Positions 5,816 through 13,660 of a DNA stretch of 17,612 bases are shown here, piece by piece. Below the pieces are notes generated by a model. That model saw only the letters and a list, made by a program, of their open reading frames with translations. It was not told where the DNA came from and did not search any database. This DNA is from Caldithrix sp. (GTDB taxonomy: Bacteria > KSB1 > UBA2214 > DYKH01). The position numbers were made by a program, and so were the translations under genes. The stretch is from NCBI GenBank assembly GCA_020722685.1, contig DYKH01000110.1, positions 1 through 17,612 of the forward strand. Direction: 5' to 3'. How positions within the stretch are numbered: position 1 is the stretch's first letter; each line of letters begins with the position of its first letter.

Positions 5816-7099
5816 ATGGCTAAAAAAAAGATAAAGCCAACGCATTGTCTAAAAGGTCGTATCACGGTTCCAGGGGACAAATCGATCTCCCATCGGGCGC
5901 TGATCTTGGGGGCGATCGCCGAAGGCTCGAGTGAAATCGCCGGTTTGTCTTCGGCCTTGGACGTTCGTAGCACACAAACGTGTCTGCAGGAGCTCGGGGT
6001 ATCGATAGAGTCCGCGGAGAACATCGTCCGGGTGCAAGGAAAAGGTAGCTACGGACTTGAGGCTCCCAAACGGCCGTTGGATGCCGGCAATTCCGGCACC
6101 ACCATCCGACTTTTGTCGGGAATCTTGGCAGGCCAACATTTCACCAGCATCATCGATGGGGACGCTTCTTTGCGCAACCGTCCCATGCGGCGGATCATCG
6201 AGCCTTTGGAAAGCATGGGAGCGCGCATAGAAAGTCAAGCCTTCAAAGCGCCGCTCACCATTCATGGCGGGCCGCTGCGAGCCATCGACTATGCCATGCC
6301 GATCGCCAGCGCGCAGGTCAAATCTTGTATTTTGCTCGCCGGGCTGTACGCCCAGGGCATCACCCGTGTGACCTGGCCGGCGCAATCCCGGGATCATACG
6401 GAGCGGATGCTGGCGGAATTTGGCGCCAGCGCTCAATGTTCTACCAGCAGCGCCGGGGTGAAAGGTCCGGCTACTCTGCATGGCTGCAAAATAGACATTC
6501 CCGGAGACATCTCCGCAGCAGCATTCTTTTTGGTGGCCGCCTGTCTGATGGCCGAGTCCAGAATAGAGATCGTCAACGTCGGTGTCAATCCTTTGCGAAC
6601 TGGAATCCTTGATGCCTTGACTTCCATGGGTGCTTCGATTCTGCAGAACGATCATAAAACCATCAATAATGAGCCTCGGGCTACTTTGGTAGCAAACCCC
6701 GGCGCGTTGAAAGCGACGTCGTTGGGAGGAAGCATGATCCCCCGCATCATCGATGAGATTCCCGTTTTGGCGGTGGCCGCGACGCAGGCGGAAGGCACGA
6801 CGATTATTCGCGATGCCGAAGAGCTGCGGGTGAAGGAGACCGATCGTGTTGCGGCTATTTGTGAGAACCTGCGACGCATGGGTGCGAACGTGCGCGAGAC
6901 CAAGGACGGGATGCTGATCACGGGTCCCGTGAAGCTGCACGGTGCGGAGGTGGACAGCTATGGCGATCACCGTATTGCCATGTCCTTTGCCATTGCCGGC
7001 CTGATCGCGGAAGGCGAAACGGTCGTCAAAGATACAGACTGCGTTGACATTTCCTTCCCCGGCTTTTTTAGTTTGTTGAAATCCTTGCGCTGTGATTAA
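5816..7099 (+). CDS. aroA: 3-phosphoshikimate 1-carboxyvinyltransferase (EPSP synthase)
   Basis: AroA transfers enolpyruvyl from phosphoenolpyruvate to shikimate 3-phosphate. Full length at 427 aa. VPGDKSISHRALILG carries K22, S23? position and R27 of the substrate site; GNSGTTIRL is at 91-99, RNRPMRRI at 120-127, SAQVKSCILLAGLYA near 165-179, DEIPVLAV at 313-320, ELRVKETDR at 336-344 and YGDHRIAMS at 382-390. The PGDKSISHR form and the leucine after R98, where E. coli has Pro101, resemble class II enzymes. G94 of the GNSGT loop is retained, so glyphosate response cannot be inferred. GAGG/GGGAG stands directly upstream. Its stop overlaps the aroE start by 8 nt. Confidence 0.95.
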   Translation: MAKKKIKPTHCLKGRITVPGDKSISHRALILGAIAEGSSEIAGLSSALDVRSTQTCLQELGVSIESAENIVRVQGKGSYGLEAPKRPLDAGNSGTTIRLLSGILAGQHFTSIIDGDASLRNRPMRRIIEPLESMGARIESQAFKAPLTIHGGPLRAIDYAMPIASAQVKSCILLAGLYAQGITRVTWPAQSRDHTERMLAEFGASAQCSTSSAGVKGPATLHGCKIDIPGDISAAAFFLVAACLMAESRIEIVNVGVNPLRTGILDALTSMGASILQNDHKTINNEPRATLVANPGALKATSLGGSMIPRIIDEIPVLAVAATQAEGTTIIRDAEELRVKETDRVAAICENLRRMGANVRETKDGMLITGPVKLHGAEVDSYGDHRIAMSFAIAGLIAEGETVVKDTDCVDISFPGFFSLLKSLRCD

Positions 7100-7973
7100 G
7101 ACGACAACAAAGCTATTCGGCGTGATCGGTGATCCCGTCGCTCACAGCCTTTCGCCGCTCATGCAGAACTGGTTCTTTCAACGGTTCGGCATCGATGCCG
7201 TCTATCTCGCCTTTCACGTGCACCCTGACCGGCTCGGCGCTTGCGTTGAGGGTATGCGCGCACTGAATATCACCGGTCTGAATGTGACCGTTCCGCACAA
7301 GGAAGCAGTCCTCGCTTTTGTGGACGAGCGTTCGCCCGATGTCGCACTGATCGGTGCGGCTAACACCCTCAAGAATGACGGCTCCAAGATCAGCGCCGAT
7401 GTTACCGATCCGTACGGTTTTATAGAATCCTTGGGCCCCGCGCGGGATCGGTTTCCGGGCGCTGCCGTGCTGCTTTTCGGCGCCGGCGGTGCGGGCAAAT
7501 CCATCGCCTACGCATTAGCGAAATTGGGCGTTCAGCGTTTGACCATTGTCGAAAGCATCGAGGAAAAGGCAGAATCTCTGGCTGCCTTAGCCCGGGAGAG
7601 CTTTCACCTACCTACGGTTGAAACGCTGAACATCAAGAATCCGGGTATGAACGAAGCCATCCATCAATCGACCATCGTAATCAACGCGACGCCGCAAGGC
7701 ATGCATCCGAATACATCAAGCTCGGTAGTGGAAGATTTCTCCGCTTTTTCGAGGAGTCATCTGGTGTACGACTTGGTGTATAACCCGGTGACCACGAGAT
7801 TTTTGGCCGAGGCCAAGGCAAAGGGCGCGACCATTTTGGGAGGACTGGACATGCTGATTTTTCAAGGCCTGCAATCCTTGCGTATTTGGATGGAAGAGGA
7901 TTTCGAGCTTGAAGAGAAGTCACTACGGCAGGTGCGGAAGCTGCTAATGACCGAGTTGGCAATTCATGGGTAG
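7092..7973 (+). CDS. aroE: Shikimate dehydrogenase
   Basis: AroE reduces 3-dehydroshikimate to shikimate with NADPH. Full length at 293 aa. Conserved features are GDPVAHSLSP (13-22), NVTVPHKEAV (64-73) with catalytic K70, AANTL (89-93), D106, the glycine-rich FGAGGAG (129-135), INATPQGM, VYDLVYNP and GLDMLIFQG near the C-terminus. One oddity: the usual NTD(G) segment before the cofactor domain reads VTDPYGF, so the Asn is Val while the catalytic Asp (D106) is kept. The start is GTG within the end of aroA, giving translational coupling, and there is no strong ribosome-binding site. The residue pattern fits AroE better than the YdiB or SdhL paralogues, and operon context agrees. Confidence 0.93.
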   Translation: MIKTTTKLFGVIGDPVAHSLSPLMQNWFFQRFGIDAVYLAFHVHPDRLGACVEGMRALNITGLNVTVPHKEAVLAFVDERSPDVALIGAANTLKNDGSKISADVTDPYGFIESLGPARDRFPGAAVLLFGAGGAGKSIAYALAKLGVQRLTIVESIEEKAESLAALARESFHLPTVETLNIKNPGMNEAIHQSTIVINATPQGMHPNTSSSVVEDFSAFSRSHLVYDLVYNPVTTRFLAEAKAKGATILGGLDMLIFQGLQSLRIWMEEDFELEEKSLRQVRKLLMTELAIHG

Positions 7974-7991
7974 GATCAGTTTTTGATCGGC

Positions 7992-8045
7992 GCAGGAGCA
8001 AGAACACGAGAAGGAGCGGGAGCACGAGTACGAGTATGAGGCGGA
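7992..8045. repeat. Nine degenerate hexamers (xxxxGA) between aroE and aroC
   Basis: The gap reads as nine consecutive 6-nt units: GCAGGA, GCAAGA, ACACGA, GAAGGA, GCGGGA, GCACGA, GTACGA, GTATGA, GGCGGA. Every unit ends in GA and most start with G. It fills most of the only gap over 70 bp between aroF and aroB. A small GATCA-GTTTT-TGATC hairpin (7974-7988) sits before it, immediately after the aroE stop. It looks like a decayed microsatellite and supplies several weak GGAG-like sites upstream of aroC. Confidence 0.6.
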
Positions 8046-8055
8046 ATAGAAAGCT

Positions 8056-9264
8056 ATGAATCGAATACGATTTTTGACAGCCGGAGAGTCGCACGGCAGG
8101 GCGCTGACGACGATCATCGAAGGCGTCCCCGCCGGTTTAGAAATAAGCGAAGAGTTCATCGAGCGGGAATTAAAGCGGCGGCAGCGCGGCTACGGTCGCG
8201 GCGGACGAATGAAAATTGAGAGCGACCGCGCGCAAATTCTCTCCGGCGTGCGCTACGGCAAGACCCTGGGAAGTCCCCTCTCCTTGCTAATCGAGAACAA
8301 GGACTGGCCTAATTGGACCGAAAAAATGTCCATCACTCCGGTGGAAAAGCCTGCAGAGTCCCTGCACATGCCGCGCCCCGGCCACGCGGATTTTGCCGGC
8401 ATGGTTAAGTACCAGCAGAATGATTTGCGCAATATTCTGGAACGCTCTTCGGCTCGGGAGACCGCCATGCGAGTGGCGGTCGGCGCCGTTGCCAAGAAGC
8501 TGCTGGCAGAATTCGGCATTAAGATTTTTGGCCATGTATTGCGAATAGGTTCGGTCAATTCCGCACTCTCGGCTCTGAATTTTCTGATCGGCAAAAAGGC
8601 AAAAAATCCAGAGGTGCTGAGCGATTGGGAGTCTATCATGCAGCAAGTCGAGCAGTCGCCGGTAGCCTGCGCCGATGCGGCGGCGGTGGAAAAGATGATC
8701 GCCGCTATTGACCAGGCCAAAGAAAAAGGGGACACCTTGGGCGGCGTCCTCGAAATCGGCGCAACAGGCGTTCCGGTGGGCTTGGGCAGTCACGTGCATT
8801 GGGATCGCCGTTTGGACGGACAAATCGCTCATGCCATGATGAGCATCAACGCCATCAAAGCTGTTGACATCGGCTTGGGTCAGAGGGTTGCAGAAATCCC
8901 CGGCAGCCAGGTGCATGACCAGTTGTACTACGAACCGGCCATCGGTTACTACCGCAGTAACAACAACGCCGGCGGTATCGAAGGCGGCATGAGCAACGGC
9001 GAGCCCATTGTCGTGCGTGCCGCCATGAAACCTCTGCCCACTTTGGCGAGTCCCTTGCATTCCGTGGACGTGGCCACGCTGGAATCGCGCCAGGCCTTTC
9101 ACGAACGTTCGGATGCTTGTGCGGTGCCCGCCGCGGTGGTGGTGGCAGAGGCCATGTTGGCGATCGTCTTAGCCGATGCCTTGTGCATAAAACTGGGCGG
9201 CGACTCGATTGCCGAAATGCAGAAACACTATCAAGGACTACCCCATGTACCCATGGGATGGTAG
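8056..9264 (+). CDS. aroC: Chorismate synthase
   Basis: AroC makes chorismate from EPSP by a 1,4-elimination that needs reduced FMN. Full length at 402 aa. The signatures are present in order: TAGESHGRAL (8-17, with H13), RRQRGYGRGGRM (41-52), the MPRPGHADFAG block (H110), ERSSARETA (129-137), NNNAGGIEGGMSNGEP, and RSDACAVPAAVVVAEAM near the C-terminus. These contribute to the FMN and substrate sites and the catalytic His residues. The ATG lies after the purine-rich hexamer tract. The 3' end overlaps aroK by 20 nt. Whether it is mono- or bifunctional (with its own flavin reductase activity) cannot be told from sequence. Confidence 0.95.
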   Translation: MNRIRFLTAGESHGRALTTIIEGVPAGLEISEEFIERELKRRQRGYGRGGRMKIESDRAQILSGVRYGKTLGSPLSLLIENKDWPNWTEKMSITPVEKPAESLHMPRPGHADFAGMVKYQQNDLRNILERSSARETAMRVAVGAVAKKLLAEFGIKIFGHVLRIGSVNSALSALNFLIGKKAKNPEVLSDWESIMQQVEQSPVACADAAAVEKMIAAIDQAKEKGDTLGGVLEIGATGVPVGLGSHVHWDRRLDGQIAHAMMSINAIKAVDIGLGQRVAEIPGSQVHDQLYYEPAIGYYRSNNNAGGIEGGMSNGEPIVVRAAMKPLPTLASPLHSVDVATLESRQAFHERSDACAVPAAVVVAEAMLAIVLADALCIKLGGDSIAEMQKHYQGLPHVPMGW

Positions 9265-9781
9265 AAATATTTACTTCATGGGGTTCATGGCCACCGGCAA
9301 GAGCCGGGTTGGCAGAGAATTGGCGCGACTACTGGGCTGGCCCTTTACGGATACGGATTCGCTGATCGAACAGCGGGCAGGCAAGAGTATCAGCCGGATT
9401 TTTGCCGATGAAGGGGAGCCTCGCTTCCGCCAGCTCGAAAGCGAAGTCATTCGCGAGATCGCTGATCGCAAGCAATGGGTTGTTGCCCTGGGCGGGGGCG
9501 CCGTCATGAACGACGGTAACTGGCAGGTCATTTCGCAGTCGGGCCTAACAATCTGTCTAAACGCCTCTGTAGATGTCTTGTGCAAACGCATTGCGGAAAA
9601 GGATCACCGGCCGCTTATGGCCAATGCTTCTGCTGAAGAACTACGACAACGGATAATCTCCATGCTGGAGAGGAGGTCGCCATTCTATCAAAAAGCACAG
9701 TATCATTTCGAAAGCCGTGAAGAAGTCCCTGCCAAGGACTTGGCGCAGCAGATTTTTATCTACCTTCGCGATGAGCCATGA
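9245..9781 (+). CDS. aroK: Shikimate kinase
   Basis: AroK phosphorylates shikimate with ATP. The P-loop is GFMATGKS (13-20). The family usually has GxxGxGKS/T, so the third glycine is replaced by alanine (A16). DTDSLIE (36-42, D36 and D38), FRQLESEVI around R62, ALGGGAV (81-87) and the lid segment KDHRPLM mark the shikimate- and nucleotide-binding sites. ATG at 9245 is chosen because AAGGA (9233-9237) lies 7 nt upstream and it gives 178 aa. ATG at 9209 would add 12 residues unlike the family and enlarge the overlap with aroC from 20 to 56 nt. Its stop overlaps the aroB start by 4 nt. Confidence 0.93.
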   Translation: MYPWDGRNIYFMGFMATGKSRVGRELARLLGWPFTDTDSLIEQRAGKSISRIFADEGEPRFRQLESEVIREIADRKQWVVALGGGAVMNDGNWQVISQSGLTICLNASVDVLCKRIAEKDHRPLMANASAEELRQRIISMLERRSPFYQKAQYHFESREEVPAKDLAQQIFIYLRDEP

Positions 9782-10869
9782 GGACCGTCCCCGTTGATCT
9801 TGGCGACCGAAGCTATCCCATTCACATCGGCTATGGTCTGCTTGCCCGCTTCGCAGAGTACCTGCGCGAACATTCCCTCGGCTCGGAGATTTTTGTCATA
9901 ACCGATGAAAACGTCGCCTCGCTCTATCAGGAAGAGGTGTCTGCTGCTTTGGGAAGTGCAGGCATTGCGGCTGAGTATTTTACCGTCCCTCCAGGCGAGC
10001 GCTCCAAGTCGCTTGAAATCGCCGACCAGCTCTATTCTTCTTTGATCTCTCACCAAGCCACCCGCAAAGCAACCATCATCGCTTTTGGCGGTGGAGTGGT
10101 CGGCGATTTAGCCGGCTTTGTTGCGGCAACGTACATGCGAGGGATACAATTCGTCCAGATCCCCACCACCATTCTTGCCCAAGTCGACAGCAGTGTGGGC
10201 GGCAAGGTCGGAGTGAATCATCGGTTAGGGAAGAACCTCATTGGTGCGTTTCATCAGCCGGTTTTTGTGGTGATCGATCCAAGCCTGTTGTCGACGCTGC
10301 CTCGTCGCGAGGTGTTCGCGGGTCTGGCGGAAGTCATCAAATACGGCTTCATTTGGGACGTCGCTTTTTTTGAACTGCTGAGATCCCGGTTGTCATCAAT
10401 TGTCGATCTCTCGGATGTGGGATTGATTGAGAATGTTTTGGAGGCGTGTTGTAGAATCAAGGCCGAAGTTGTGCGACAGGATGAGCGCGAGTCCGGGCTG
10501 CGAGCCATTCTCAATTTTGGCCATACCATCGGGCATGCATTAGAAGCCGCGACCGGTTATGAAACCTTTCTCCATGGCGAGGCCGTCTTGCATGGAATGC
10601 GCGGAGCCATCTACTTGTCAAAAATGACCGGTCGGCTATCCCAAGAGGAGACTCAAGTCGCCTTGGCTATCATCCAAAGTCTTCAGCCTCCCGCCATACC
10701 GAATTCCATCAATGTTGACGCGCTGTTGAGTAACATGCAAAGGGACAAAAAGCGTTCCTCTTCCGGCCAGTTGTGGGTGCTGTTAGACAAGATCGGGCAC
10801 GCAGTAATGACTCGTGACGTTTCGCCGCAGCAGGTCCGTCAGGCCGTGGAATTTGTTTTAACGGAATAG
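9778..10869 (+). CDS. aroB: 3-dehydroquinate synthase
   Basis: AroB cyclises DAHP to 3-dehydroquinate using NAD and a divalent metal. Full length at 363 aa. Nucleotide-binding motifs include GGGVVGDLAGFVAATYMRG (104-122) and PTTILAQVDSSVGGKVGVN (129-147). Metal ligands are E185 in GLAEVIKYG, H249 in NFGHTIGHALE and H266 in LHGEAV. DERESGLRAILNFGH is the conserved lead-in to the second ligand. It starts at an ATGA overlap with aroK. After it the tight packing ends: 221 nt separate it from aroQ, and they contain a small ORF but no recognisable terminator, so the operon probably continues. Confidence 0.95.
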   Translation: MRTVPVDLGDRSYPIHIGYGLLARFAEYLREHSLGSEIFVITDENVASLYQEEVSAALGSAGIAAEYFTVPPGERSKSLEIADQLYSSLISHQATRKATIIAFGGGVVGDLAGFVAATYMRGIQFVQIPTTILAQVDSSVGGKVGVNHRLGKNLIGAFHQPVFVVIDPSLLSTLPRREVFAGLAEVIKYGFIWDVAFFELLRSRLSSIVDLSDVGLIENVLEACCRIKAEVVRQDERESGLRAILNFGHTIGHALEAATGYETFLHGEAVLHGMRGAIYLSKMTGRLSQEETQVALAIIQSLQPPAIPNSINVDALLSNMQRDKKRSSSGQLWVLLDKIGHAVMTRDVSPQQVRQAVEFVLTE

Positions 10870-10958
10870 GGTTTCATTCAGAGGTTAGGACTCAAAGAAG
10901 GTCAGCCGTCGTCATTGGTTTCTGCTGAAAAAGTACAAAGCGTTCCGGAGGTTTATTG

Positions 10959-11075
10959 TTGATTGGGGCACTGAGAAAACTGCTGGTGACGGTTTTAGAC
11001 GGAATTCTCTATAGTTCACCATTTGGAACGCTGACAATTCGGCTTTATCTGCGGGATCTCATCAGAGAAATTTAG
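10959..11075 (+). CDS. Small hypothetical protein, 38 aa, within the aro operon
   Basis: A TTG start at 10959 follows GGAGG (10947-10951) by 7 nt (TTG at 10956 is an alternative). The ORF runs to TAG at 11073-11075 and ends 15 nt before aroQ. The product has a hydrophobic, basic first half (LIGALRKLLVTVLDGILYSS) and an amphipathic second half ending LRDLIREI, so it might associate with the membrane or with another protein. Codon choice (several CTG, GTG, CGG) resembles the flanking aro genes. I do not recognise a family. The strong ribosome-binding site, position and codon use argue for it; its shortness and non-ATG start argue against. Confidence 0.45.
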   Translation: MIGALRKLLVTVLDGILYSSPFGTLTIRLYLRDLIREI

Positions 11076-11090
11076 ATCGAGGCGAAGGAG

Positions 11091-11528
11091 ATGAAAAAAG
11101 TTCTGGTTGTGAACGGCCCCAACTTGAATTTGCTTGGAGAGCGCGAGCCGGAGATTTATGGCTCCCTCACCTTGGCGCAGGTGAACAGCGAGCTGGAAAA
11201 ACTGGCAGATGAGCTTGGCGTGTCGCTCAAGTTCTTTCAATCGAATCACGAGGGTTTCATCATCGACTTTTTGCACGACCATCGCCAGTGGGCGGACGGC
11301 ATTGTCATCAACCCCGGAGCCTTGACGCATTACAGCTACGCCTTACGGGACGCTATCGCCGCCGTGCAATTGCCAGCCGTGGAAGTGCACATTTCCGACA
11401 TTCACTCACGGGAGCCGTTTCGCAGAAGCTCCGTCATCAAAGAAGTCTGTATCGAGCAGATCAGCGGGCGCGGCCTGAACAGCTATTTGGATGGGCTGAA
11501 GCTTCTTATCGCGCGCCTTAACCGCTGA
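11091..11528 (+). CDS. aroQ: 3-dehydroquinate dehydratase, type II
   Basis: This enzyme dehydrates 3-dehydroquinate to 3-dehydroshikimate, filling the step between AroB and AroE. At 145 aa it is the type II (dodecameric flavodoxin-like) form. [17 protein letters not shown] (8-24) holds the active-site R18 and Y23 on the mobile loop. [11 protein letters not shown] (49-59), [16 protein letters not shown] (73-88) and [15 protein letters not shown] (97-111, E98 and H100) complete the site. The late GxIxGxG motif reads CIEQISGRG, so one glycine is Glu. The start ATG follows AAGGAG directly; a GAGG about 9 nt upstream is better spaced. It is the last aro gene before a new promoter. Confidence 0.94.
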   Translation: MKKVLVVNGPNLNLLGEREPEIYGSLTLAQVNSELEKLADELGVSLKFFQSNHEGFIIDFLHDHRQWADGIVINPGALTHYSYALRDAIAAVQLPAVEVHISDIHSREPFRRSSVIKEVCIEQISGRGLNSYLDGLKLLIARLNR

Positions 11529-11550
11529 TACGCCACGCCCAAGAGAGCGG

Positions 11551-11563
11551 AGGCGGGCCGCCT
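11551..11563. other. GC-rich hairpin after aroQ, possible operon end
   Basis: AGGCGG, one G, then CCGCCT are perfect inverted repeats 22 bp after the aroQ stop. With one bulged T the stem can extend by two more G-C pairs. Only pyrimidine-rich sequence (CTTCCTTC), not a T-run, follows. It may end or slow transcription before the polX promoter, but it does not meet the usual form of an intrinsic terminator. Confidence 0.3.
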
Positions 11564-11625
11564 TCCTTCACCAGAACTGAGCGGAGTCTTCCTGGGGCAT
11601 GGACCGGTTCCGATCGAAAATCTTA

Positions 11626-11654
11626 TTGACAATTCCTGGCTTAAATACTATATT
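11626..11654 (+). promoter_or_regulatory. Near-consensus sigma-70-type promoter of polX
   Basis: TTGACA (11626-11631) and TATATT (11649-11654) are separated by exactly 17 bp. The -35 box is perfect and the -10 box differs from consensus at one position. The expected transcript start is near 11661, only about 20 nt before the polX ATG, with AAGGGATTAGG as the ribosome-binding region. It shows that polX is expressed independently of the attenuated aro operon. Confidence 0.82.
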
Positions 11655-11681
11655 CGCAACGAAAGACAAGGGATTAGGATT

Positions 11682-13400
11682 ATGAAAAACCAGCAAGTTG
11701 CCCAAATTCTCGAGCGCATGGCGGACGTTTTGGAGTTTCAAAACGAAATGCCGTTCAAGGTCAATGCTTATCGCAAGGCTTCCCGAACCATCGGCGAGCT
11801 GGCCGAGGACGTGGAAAAAGTGTGGCAAGAGGGTAGGCTCGGTCAGATTCCCGGTATCGGCAAGGGATTGCAGGAGAAGATCGAGCAATTCCTGTCCACC
11901 GGGCAAATACCACAGCTCGAGGAGATGATGCAAAAGGTCCCCAAGGACCTGTTTGAGCTTCTTAGCATCCAGAATTTTGGTCCCAAAACCGCGGCCATGG
12001 CTTATAAGCAGCTTGGCGTGGAAACGTTGGACGACCTTCGTAAGGTCATCGACGATGGCCGGCTGGCGACCCTGCCGGGAATGGGCGAAAAAAAGGTGGA
12101 GAATATTCGTAAAGGCCTTGAGCTCAAGCAGACAGCCGACAGCCGGCTGTCCATCGGCATTGCTTGGCCGATTGTAACAAATGTTATTTCCCATTTGCAG
12201 AAAGAAGCCGGCTCCCTCATCGGCAGAATTTCTCCGGCCGGCTCGGTGAGGAGAAACCGAGAGACGGTGCACGACATCGACATCCTTGCCGAGACGGACA
12301 ACGGTCCGGAAGTCATCCGGGTTTTTACCAGCATGCCGGGAGTCACGCAGGTGCTCGGCGCCGGGGATACCAAGGGCAGCGTGATGATCGATCATCGCTT
12401 TCAGGTCGATTTGCGCGCTGTCCCCAAAGACAGCTATGGAGCGGCTCAACAGTATTTTACCGGCTCCAAGGATCACAACGTTCATTTGCGGGAGATTGCC
12501 AAAAAGCTCGGCTACAAGGTGAACGAATACGGCGTCTTTGCCGGCGATAAAAAGCTTGGCGGCGAAAATGAAGAAGAAATTTATCGGCTTTTGGGCATGA
12601 CCTGGATTCCGCCGGAGCTGCGCGAAGACCGCGGTGAGATCGAGGCAGCAGAGAAGGGTGCCATCCCGGAATTGATTGCCTTGGAAGACGTCCAAGCGGA
12701 GCTGCACGTTCACTCCGTATACAGTGACGGCAAATTGACGGTCGCTGACATGGCCGAGGCGGTTCGCGCTCGCGGTTACCAGTACATGGCCTTTTGCGAT
12801 CACTCCAAATACGCGGTCTATGCCAACGGCCTGGACGAGAGCCGGCTGTTGAAAGAAATTGAAGAAATCCGTCTCCTCGGCAAAAAGTACCAAGATTTCC
12901 GCATACTCGCCGGCATCGAAGTGGACATCTTGCCGGACGGCTCGCTGGATTTCGCCGACGAAATATTGCAGCAACTGGATTTTGTCATCGCCTCAATCCA
13001 CAGCGCCTTCAAGACCGATCCGACCGGACGCACACTGGCCGCGATGAAAAATCCATACGTCGATGTCATTGGCCATCCCACCGGAAGGCTGATTTCGCGT
13101 CGAGAGGGATTCGAAATTGACATCGACGCCGTCATTGCCGCGGCGGCCGAGACCGGCACGGCGCTGGAAGTGAATTCATATTGGGATCGACTCGATCTCT
13201 CCGATCTGAACGTCAAAAAGGCTATCGATCAGGGTGTCAAGATTTCCATCAACACGGATGCGCACCATCCGGAGCATTTGCCCATGATGAGCCTGGGCGT
13301 TGGGACGGCGCGCCGCGGCTGGGCCAAGAAATCCGACGTGATCAATGCGATGAGCTATGAGGAACTGAGAAAGTGGCAGAAGAGAAATCGAATTTCCTGA
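11682..13400 (+). CDS. polX: DNA polymerase/3'-5' exonuclease PolX
   Basis: This is a family X DNA polymerase used in gap-filling repair, joined to a PHP phosphoesterase domain. Full length at 572 aa, like Bacillus PolX (YshC). The N-terminal 8-kDa and fingers regions carry helix-hairpin-helix elements IPGIGKGL (56-63) and LPGMGEKKV (131-139). The palm has GSVRRNRETVHDIDIL (187-202) with metal ligands D198 and D200, and a third Asp at D243 (QVDLRA). The PHP domain begins with ELHVHSVYSDG (340-350, H342, H344, D349). It continues through FCDHSKY (H374), GIEVDILPDG (E413), ASIHSAF (H440), GHPTGR and NTDAHHPEHL, so its metal-dependent nuclease centre looks complete. The role is probably base-excision or break repair. 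Confidence 0.95.
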   Translation: MKNQQVAQILERMADVLEFQNEMPFKVNAYRKASRTIGELAEDVEKVWQEGRLGQIPGIGKGLQEKIEQFLSTGQIPQLEEMMQKVPKDLFELLSIQNFGPKTAAMAYKQLGVETLDDLRKVIDDGRLATLPGMGEKKVENIRKGLELKQTADSRLSIGIAWPIVTNVISHLQKEAGSLIGRISPAGSVRRNRETVHDIDILAETDNGPEVIRVFTSMPGVTQVLGAGDTKGSVMIDHRFQVDLRAVPKDSYGAAQQYFTGSKDHNVHLREIAKKLGYKVNEYGVFAGDKKLGGENEEEIYRLLGMTWIPPELREDRGEIEAAEKGAIPELIALEDVQAELHVHSVYSDGKLTVADMAEAVRARGYQYMAFCDHSKYAVYANGLDESRLLKEIEEIRLLGKKYQDFRILAGIEVDILPDGSLDFADEILQQLDFVIASIHSAFKTDPTGRTLAAMKNPYVDVIGHPTGRLISRREGFEIDIDAVIAAAAETGTALEVNSYWDRLDLSDLNVKKAIDQGVKISINTDAHHPEHLPMMSLGVGTARRGWAKKSDVINAMSYEELRKWQKRNRIS

Positions 13401-13474
13401 AAATGGCGTGCACGGACAAGTGACCTAGCGTATCCCGGGGCGACAAGAAGCATTTGCCCAAACGCGTGCATTCT

Positions 13475-13660
13475 ATGAATGCGAATCGATGCATGCCAGA
13501 GGATCGGCTAGTGGAAAAGGCCGTTGCAATTCTAATGAAGGAATTAGGTCCTTTAGAAACCACGCGCCTTCTTTCTCTCACACCATAAGAGAGGGTTGAC
13601 TCGGTCAAAAGACGCTAAAAGTGGCAGTCGAAGCTTTCCAAAGAAAAGCTTTTCGAAAGT
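13475..13660 (+). pseudogene. Decayed small gene with ELGPxETxRLL motif
   Basis: ATG at 13475 starts a frame reading KAVAILMKELGPLETTRLLSLTP, interrupted by TAA (13586-13588). It resumes as ERVDSVKRR, is stopped again by TAA (13616-13618), and continues KWQSKLSKEKLFE. Read through both stops, it resembles a short uncharacterised family I know from memory (a KELGPxxTxRFL segment, then ER.ESVKRHRxWQ and an FF/LF ending). Members are small genes often seen beside toxin-antitoxin-like genes. A hairpin, GCATTC-TAT-GAATGC (13468-13482), covers the start. No intact product can be made. The family assignment is from recall and less secure than the next entry. Confidence 0.5.

Noticed and set aside
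5849..6970. Minus-strand frame of 373 codons
   Set aside because: It mirrors aroA, which has all its active-site motifs on the plus strand. Nothing recognisable appears in the antisense product.
7992..8045. CRISPR-like or protein-coding interpretation of the hexamer array
   Set aside because: Units are 6 nt, degenerate and contiguous without spacers, and no CDS with a start and family match covers them.
11551..11563. Strong intrinsic terminator after aroQ
   Set aside because: The stem is GC-rich but the loop is a single base in the perfect form and no T-run follows, so it is kept only as a possible hairpin.
11568..12974. Long open frame of 468 codons on the minus strand
   Set aside because: It lies entirely antisense to polX, whose catalytic motifs are intact on the plus strand. 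The antisense product is rich in His, Gln and Phe as expected from a mirrored frame and shows no family motif.
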